NCBI GenBank assembly: GCA_025999115.1
Contig: BNWW01000022.1
Location: forward strand, 1-34,994
Length of the DNA stretch: 34,994 bases
Source: Bacteroidia bacterium
GTDB lineage: Bacteria > Bacteroidota > Bacteroidia > Bacteroidales > Azobacteroidaceae
Reading direction: 5' to 3'
Positions 31,167 to 34,994 of this stretch are shown here, in pieces. How positions within the stretch are numbered: position 1 is the stretch's first letter; every line of letters starts with the position of its first letter. The position numbers were made by a program, and so were the translations under genes. The notes beneath the pieces are model-generated. The model was not told the origin of the DNA. It was given only the letters and a program-made list of their open reading frames with translations, and did no database searches.

Positions 31167-32375
31167 ATGTCGAAAATTCTCATTATTGGCGCCGGTGGCG
31201 TAGGAACGGTTGTAGCGCACAAAGTCGCTCAAAATCATGCTGTTTTTGGCGAAATCATGCTCGCCAGTCGGACAAAATCGAAATGCGATGCCATTTCGGA
31301 TGCTATCGGTACGAAATACGGTAATAAGAAACTTCAAACGGCAAAAGTAGATGCCGATAATGTGGCCGAATTGGTGGCTTTGTTTAACGATTTCAAACCA
31401 GAATTGGTTGTCAATGTGGCGCTTCCCTATCAGGATTTAACGATAATGGACGCTTGCCTCGAAGCGAGTGTCAATTATTTGGATACAGCTAATTACGAGC
31501 CAAAAGACGAAGCCAAATTTGAATACAAATGGCAATGGGCGTATCAAGATAAATTCAAAAAAGCAGGACTGACCGCCATTCTCGGTTGCGGATTTGACCC
31601 GGGCGTTACCAGTGTTTATACGGCTTATGCGGCCAAGCATCATTTCAGTGAAATGCAATATTTGGATATTGTCGATTGCAATGCCGGCGATCATGGAAAA
31701 GCGTTTGCCACCAATTTCAATCCCGAAATCAATATCCGTGAAGTTACCCAAAAAGGTAAATATTGGGAAAACGGGCAATGGGTTTGGACTGCACCGCACG
31801 AAATTCATCAGCCGTTGAATTATCCGAATATCGGCCCCAAAGAATCGTATGTGATTTATCACGAAGAATTGGAATCGTTGACCAAAAATTTTCCAAGTTT
31901 GAAACGCGCCCGTTTTTGGATGACTTTCGGACAGGAATATTTAACTCATTTGCGTGTAATTCAAAACATTGGAATGGCGCGTATCGATCCGATTCTATAT
32001 AATGGAGTAGAAATTGTTCCGATACAATTCCTGAAAGCCGTTTTACCCGATCCGGGCGAACTCGGAGAAAACTATACCGGCGAAACCAGCATCGGCTGCC
32101 GCATCAAAGGTTTGGATAAATCGGGAAAAGAAATTACCTATTACGTTTACAACAATTGCAAACATCAGGATGCGTTCAAAGAAACAGGCGCACAGGGAGT
32201 TAGCTATACAACCGGCGTTCCGGCGATGATCGGCGCGATGATGTTTATGAAAGGCTTGTGGCGTAAACCGGGCGTTTTCAATGTAGAAGAATTTGATCCC
32301 GATCCGTTTATGGAGCAGTTGAATCAACAAGGTTTATCTTGGCACGAGATTTTTAATGCTAATTATGAGTTTTAA
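31167..32375 (+). CDS. Carboxynorspermidine dehydrogenase-like (saccharopine dehydrogenase family)
   Basis: A 402-residue cytoplasmic NAD(P)H-dependent oxidoreductase with an N-terminal Rossmann motif 'IIGAGGVGTVVAHKVAQ' (residues 5-21) and the saccharopine-dehydrogenase C-terminal fold. Blocks such as 'DTANYEPKDEAKFEYKWQWA', 'GCGFDPGVTSVYTAYA' and 'VVDCN/IVDCNAGDHGKAFATNF' are characteristic of carboxynorspermidine/carboxyspermidine dehydrogenase, which makes the carboxylated precursor in the alternative spermidine pathway. The decarboxylase partner is not in this window. It has its own clear promoter and is followed by recA after 36 bp. Lysine-pathway saccharopine dehydrogenase is the less likely alternative. 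Confidence 0.9.
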   Translation: MSKILIIGAGGVGTVVAHKVAQNHAVFGEIMLASRTKSKCDAISDAIGTKYGNKKLQTAKVDADNVAELVALFNDFKPELVVNVALPYQDLTIMDACLEASVNYLDTANYEPKDEAKFEYKWQWAYQDKFKKAGLTAILGCGFDPGVTSVYTAYAAKHHFSEMQYLDIVDCNAGDHGKAFATNFNPEINIREVTQKGKYWENGQWVWTAPHEIHQPLNYPNIGPKESYVIYHEELESLTKNFPSLKRARFWMTFGQEYLTHLRVIQNIGMARIDPILYNGVEIVPIQFLKAVLPDPGELGENYTGETSIGCRIKGLDKSGKEITYYVYNNCKHQDAFKETGAQGVSYTTGVPAMIGAMMFMKGLWRKPGVFNVEEFDPDPFMEQLNQQGLSWHEIFNANYEF

Positions 32376-32411
32376 TTAATATTTTTATCAACAATTAATT
32401 TTTTTACAACT

Positions 32412-33434
32412 ATGAGTGAAAAGGAAAAAAACGAGAGTGTAGCTCCTAACACGGAAAAGCTAAAGGCCTTACGTGCAGCTATGGACAAAATCGAAAAAAA
32501 CTATGGCAAAGGTTCGATCATGAAAATGGGCGATAGTGCTGTGGAAGAAGTGGCCGTCATTCCTACCGGTTCGGTTGGATTGAATGCCGCTTTGGGCGTT
32601 GGCGGTTATCCGCGCGGGCGTGTGATTGAGATTTACGGACCGGAATCATCCGGGAAAACGACCTTGGCCATTCATGCCATTGCCGAAGCGCAAAAAGCCG
32701 GCGGAATTGCCGCTTTCATTGATGCGGAACACGCTTTCGACCGCTTTTATGCTGAAAAATTAGGTGTGGACGTTGAAAATCTCTGGATTTCGCAACCCGA
32801 CAGCGGCGAACAAGCCTTGGAAATTACCGAACAGTTGATTCGTTCGTCGGCTATCGACATCATCGTGATCGACTCGGTTGCCGCCTTAACTCCGAAAGCC
32901 GAATTGGAAGGCGAAATGGGTGAATCGAAAATGGGTTTACAAGCCCGTTTGATGTCGCAGGCTTTACGGAAACTCACGGCAACCATCAGCAAAACCAATA
33001 CGACTTGTATTTTTATCAATCAGTTACGCGATAAAATCGGTGTGATGTTCGGCAATCCCGAAACCACCACCGGCGGTAACGCTTTGAAATTCTACGCATC
33101 CGTTCGCTTGGATATTCGGAAAAGTTCTCCGATTAAAGACGGCGAAGAAGTGAAAGGAAATCAAACCAAAGTGAAAGTCGTTAAAAATAAAGTAGCTCCT
33201 CCTTTCCGCAAAGCCGAATTTGATATTATGTTCGGCGAAGGCATTTCCAAAGTCGGCGAATTGGTCGATTTGGGCGCCGAGTTGGAAATCATCAAAAAAA
33301 GCGGCAGTTGGTACAGCTACAACGAGACCAAATTGGCGCAAGGCCGCGAAGGGGCCAAAGACTGTTTGCGCGACAATCCCGAATTGGCGGAAGAAATCGA
33401 GGCTAAAATCATGGAAGCTTTGAAAAAGAAGTAA
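32412..33434 (+). CDS. recA: Recombinase RecA
   Basis: A 340-residue DNA-repair and recombination ATPase. Walker A 'GPESSGKT' spans residues 76-83. Walker B lies in '[12 protein letters not shown]'. '[17 protein letters not shown]' and '[21 protein letters not shown]' (L2 loop region) are near-universal RecA blocks. Length is normal and the C-terminus is acidic-basic as usual. A T-rich tract precedes the start; no SOS box that I can recognise is seen. Confidence 0.99.
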   Translation: MSEKEKNESVAPNTEKLKALRAAMDKIEKNYGKGSIMKMGDSAVEEVAVIPTGSVGLNAALGVGGYPRGRVIEIYGPESSGKTTLAIHAIAEAQKAGGIAAFIDAEHAFDRFYAEKLGVDVENLWISQPDSGEQALEITEQLIRSSAIDIIVIDSVAALTPKAELEGEMGESKMGLQARLMSQALRKLTATISKTNTTCIFINQLRDKIGVMFGNPETTTGGNALKFYASVRLDIRKSSPIKDGEEVKGNQTKVKVVKNKVAPPFRKAEFDIMFGEGISKVGELVDLGAELEIIKKSGSWYSYNETKLAQGREGAKDCLRDNPELAEEIEAKIMEALKKK

Positions 33435-33459
33435 AGTTCAATTTTTAACATAATTACTT

Positions 33460-33867
33460 ATGGCAGAATTGAAAAATCCTATTCAAGAAGCGGAACGTTA
33501 CTTGAAAAACGCAGGACAAATACTTTCGGAAAAAGCCGAAAAAGAAGGTAATTACTACAATGACAGCAAATACGTCAAAATGGCCGGGAATACGGCTTGG
33601 AATGGGGTATTGGTTGCTCTGGATGGTGCATTGGGTGTTCGACGGAAACTTAAAAAAGGACAACGACCGGATGTGGATGATTATCGCGATGCCCTTTATG
33701 CAAAAGATAATAAAATGAAACGTGTTTTTATCAGTGCATACGAAACGTTACATAAATCGCTTGGATACGATGGAAATCCCAATTACAAAGTCGTACAATC
33801 GGGAATGGAAGATGGACGTCTGCTTATCTCGTGGGCGGCGAAGCATTATCAACAGTTAGCTGAATAG
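33460..33867 (+). CDS. DUF5618-type helical protein
   Basis: A 135-residue soluble, mostly helical protein. It resembles Bacteroidota DUF5618 proteins ('[20 protein letters not shown]', '[20 protein letters not shown]', 'YRDAL'). The helix arrangement and the polar residues at helix ends recall HEPN-fold proteins, but the R-x4-6-H catalytic motif is not convincingly present. Function unknown. It lies 25 bp after recA, and its stop overlaps the GTG start of thymidine kinase by one base, so all three are likely co-expressed. Confidence 0.7.
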   Translation: MAELKNPIQEAERYLKNAGQILSEKAEKEGNYYNDSKYVKMAGNTAWNGVLVALDGALGVRRKLKKGQRPDVDDYRDALYAKDNKMKRVFISAYETLHKSLGYDGNPNYKVVQSGMEDGRLLISWAAKHYQQLAE

Positions 33868-34448
33868 TGAATCGTTTTTCAGAAAATAGCATTTACAACA
33901 CCGGCAAATCCGGCGCCATCGAAGTCATCTGCGGATCGATGTTTTCGGGTAAAACCGAAGAATTGATCCGCCGGATGAAACGGGCGCAATTCGCCAAACA
34001 AAAAGTCGAGATTTTTAAACCGGCCATTGATGTGCGTTATTCCGACGAAAACGTAGTTTCGCACGATCAAAATTCCATTCCGAGTACACCAGTCGAAAGT
34101 TCGGGTAATATTTTATTGCTTTCAGGCGATATTGACGTGGTGGGTATCGATGAGGCTCAATTTTTTGACGATGGTTTGGTCGAAGTTTGCAATCAATTAG
34201 CTAACCAAGGAGTTCGTGTGATCATCGCTGGTTTGGATATGGATTTCAAAGGGAAACCGTTTGGCCCGATGCCCGCTTTGTGTGCGATTGCCGACGATGT
34301 AACCAAAGTTCACGCTATTTGCGTAGAATGTGGTCGATTGGCCGGTTATTCCCATCGTTTAATCAAAAACGACAAATTGGTTTTGTTGGGTGAAAAAGAA
34401 GAATACCAGCCATTGTGTCGAAAATGTTATCAGCACTATAACCGGTAA
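33867..34448 (+). CDS. tdk: Thymidine kinase
   Basis: A 193-residue type II (TK1-like) enzyme that phosphorylates thymidine in the salvage pathway. The P-loop is 'GSMFSGKT' (residues 23-30). Catalytic Glu96 lies in 'GIDEAQFF'. The lasso zinc site uses Cys152, Cys155, Cys184 and Cys187 ('CVEC', 'CRKC'). I accept the GTG at 33867 because the N-terminal '[17 protein letters not shown]' segment before the P-loop is family-like. The start shares its G with the upstream stop. Length is normal. Confidence 0.97.
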   Translation: MNRFSENSIYNTGKSGAIEVICGSMFSGKTEELIRRMKRAQFAKQKVEIFKPAIDVRYSDENVVSHDQNSIPSTPVESSGNILLLSGDIDVVGIDEAQFFDDGLVEVCNQLANQGVRVIIAGLDMDFKGKPFGPMPALCAIADDVTKVHAICVECGRLAGYSHRLIKNDKLVLLGEKEEYQPLCRKCYQHYNR

Positions 34449-34477
34449 TCTCTCAGATATAAATTTTATTTAGTATG

Positions 34478-34903
34478 CTACTTCATTTGACTTTGCATGG
34501 TTGGAAACCAAACCTCCATGGAATGATTTCCCCTGTTGTTCCATGCATAATAGGGAATCAATTGCAGGGATGATTGATTAGTCGATCCGTCATTATTTAC
34601 TTTCATAAAAGGAACAGTAAGAGATACTATGTTTTTCAATATTCCCGACTCAATCGGAGAAGGAGATATCTGACTTCCATCTGGAATTTCTTTTAAGAAA
34701 AATCGTTGTACCGGAACATTTTCATCCATACTTTCCGAACAATAAATGAGCGGTCCCCGTGTGATCGCAATCCTGTTTCTGTCTGCCTCGACTCTTTCAT
34801 CGGCTTTGCTAAATTCTACGTTCATTTTGAGCGACAATTCAACTTGGTCTCCCGGCATCCATTTTCTTTTAACCCACATTGCAGCCTCCCCTTTATCGAA
34901 GTG
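34478..34903 (-). pseudogene. C-terminal remnant of a GH127/DUF1680 beta-L-arabinofuranosidase-like protein
   Basis: The minus-strand frame reads, from its open limit at 34903, 'HFDKGEAAMWVKRKWMPGD', then 'VEADRNRIAITRGPLIYC' and 'LQLIPYYAWNNRGNHSMEVW', the distinctive C-terminal beta-sandwich of DUF1680/GH127 enzymes. An in-frame TAA at 34904-34906 immediately precedes the homologous stretch, and the ~500-residue catalytic (alpha/alpha) domain is absent. The 88 bp beyond the stop give no further match in any frame that I can see. A 5' truncation or rearrangement is the simplest reading. Because the window ends at 34994, a frameshifted or interrupted gene continuing further is not excluded. 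Confidence 0.65.
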
Positions 34904-34994
34904 TTAAAAGATCAAAAATATCCAAGTTAAATATGCATTATACGTTCTGTGGGCTGGTGTATATGTTAAAACATTCGTTTTTTGGTGCTAAAAC

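Noticed and set aside
32374..32405. Inverted repeat aattaat/attaatt followed by T-run after the carboxynorspermidine dehydrogenase gene as a terminator
   Set aside because: The stem is only seven A/T pairs with a 13-nt loop, too weak to support confidently; recA may be read through from upstream.

Overview
The window looks like a chromosomal segment from an anaerobic or facultative member of the Bacteroidota, most likely the order Bacteroidales. The evidence is a SusC/SusD pair, lipoproteins with Bacteroidota-type signal peptides, two proteins with type IX secretion (T9SS) C-terminal sorting domains, a PorV/PorQ-type barrel, promoters matching TTTG-N19-21-TAnnTTTG rather than -35/-10, and a sodium-pumping methylmalonyl-CoA decarboxylase cluster typical of succinate-to-propionate fermenters. 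Genus is not determinable by eye. No rRNA, tRNA, CRISPR array, complete insertion sequence or prophage was seen.

Region A (1-13549, + strand) is a surface nutrient-acquisition and secretion locus. It holds a SusC-type TonB-dependent transporter (5' end outside the window), SusD, two accessory lipoproteins, a strong terminator at 6961-6999, a small secreted protein, a repeat-rich T9SS cargo, a subtilisin-like protease carrying both a lipobox and a T9SS tail, and a PorV/PorQ-family barrel overlapping the protease by four bases. No glycoside hydrolase is present here, so a RagAB-like peptide uptake role is more plausible than polysaccharide use. One approximately 136-residue module occurs in both a lipoprotein (4786-5196) and the T9SS cargo (9111-9518), with strong DNA similarity.

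Region B (13569-22534, - strand) starts with a separate RRM RNA-binding protein gene with a long leader. It continues with a probable ten-gene operon read from 22534 down to 14091: methylmalonyl-CoA epimerase, carboxyltransferase alpha subunit, a mini OadG-tail protein, biotin carrier, a TerC-family membrane protein, a decarboxylase beta subunit, a 47-residue OadG-like membrane peptide, a lamin-tail/OadG fusion, a second beta subunit and an LpxL/HtrB-like acyltransferase. One alpha subunit and one biotin carrier are therefore accompanied by two beta subunits and three gamma/delta/epsilon-like proteins. Palindromic repeat elements and a heptamer array are embedded in this operon.

Region C (22687-31141, + strand) holds etfB-etfA, a SatD-DUF3307 cassette preceded by three evenly spaced palindromes (29-bp centre-to-centre), an acyl-CoA dehydrogenase, a 4-alpha-glucanotransferase, an alpha/beta hydrolase and a 435-bp spacer without a recognisable gene. 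The SatD-DUF3307 cassette and its array are the strongest candidate for an under-described regulatory system in the window.

Region D (31134-34994) holds a carboxynorspermidine dehydrogenase-like gene with a clear promoter, recA, a DUF5618-type helical protein, thymidine kinase, and on the opposite strand the C-terminal remnant of a GH127/DUF1680 family protein near the window edge.
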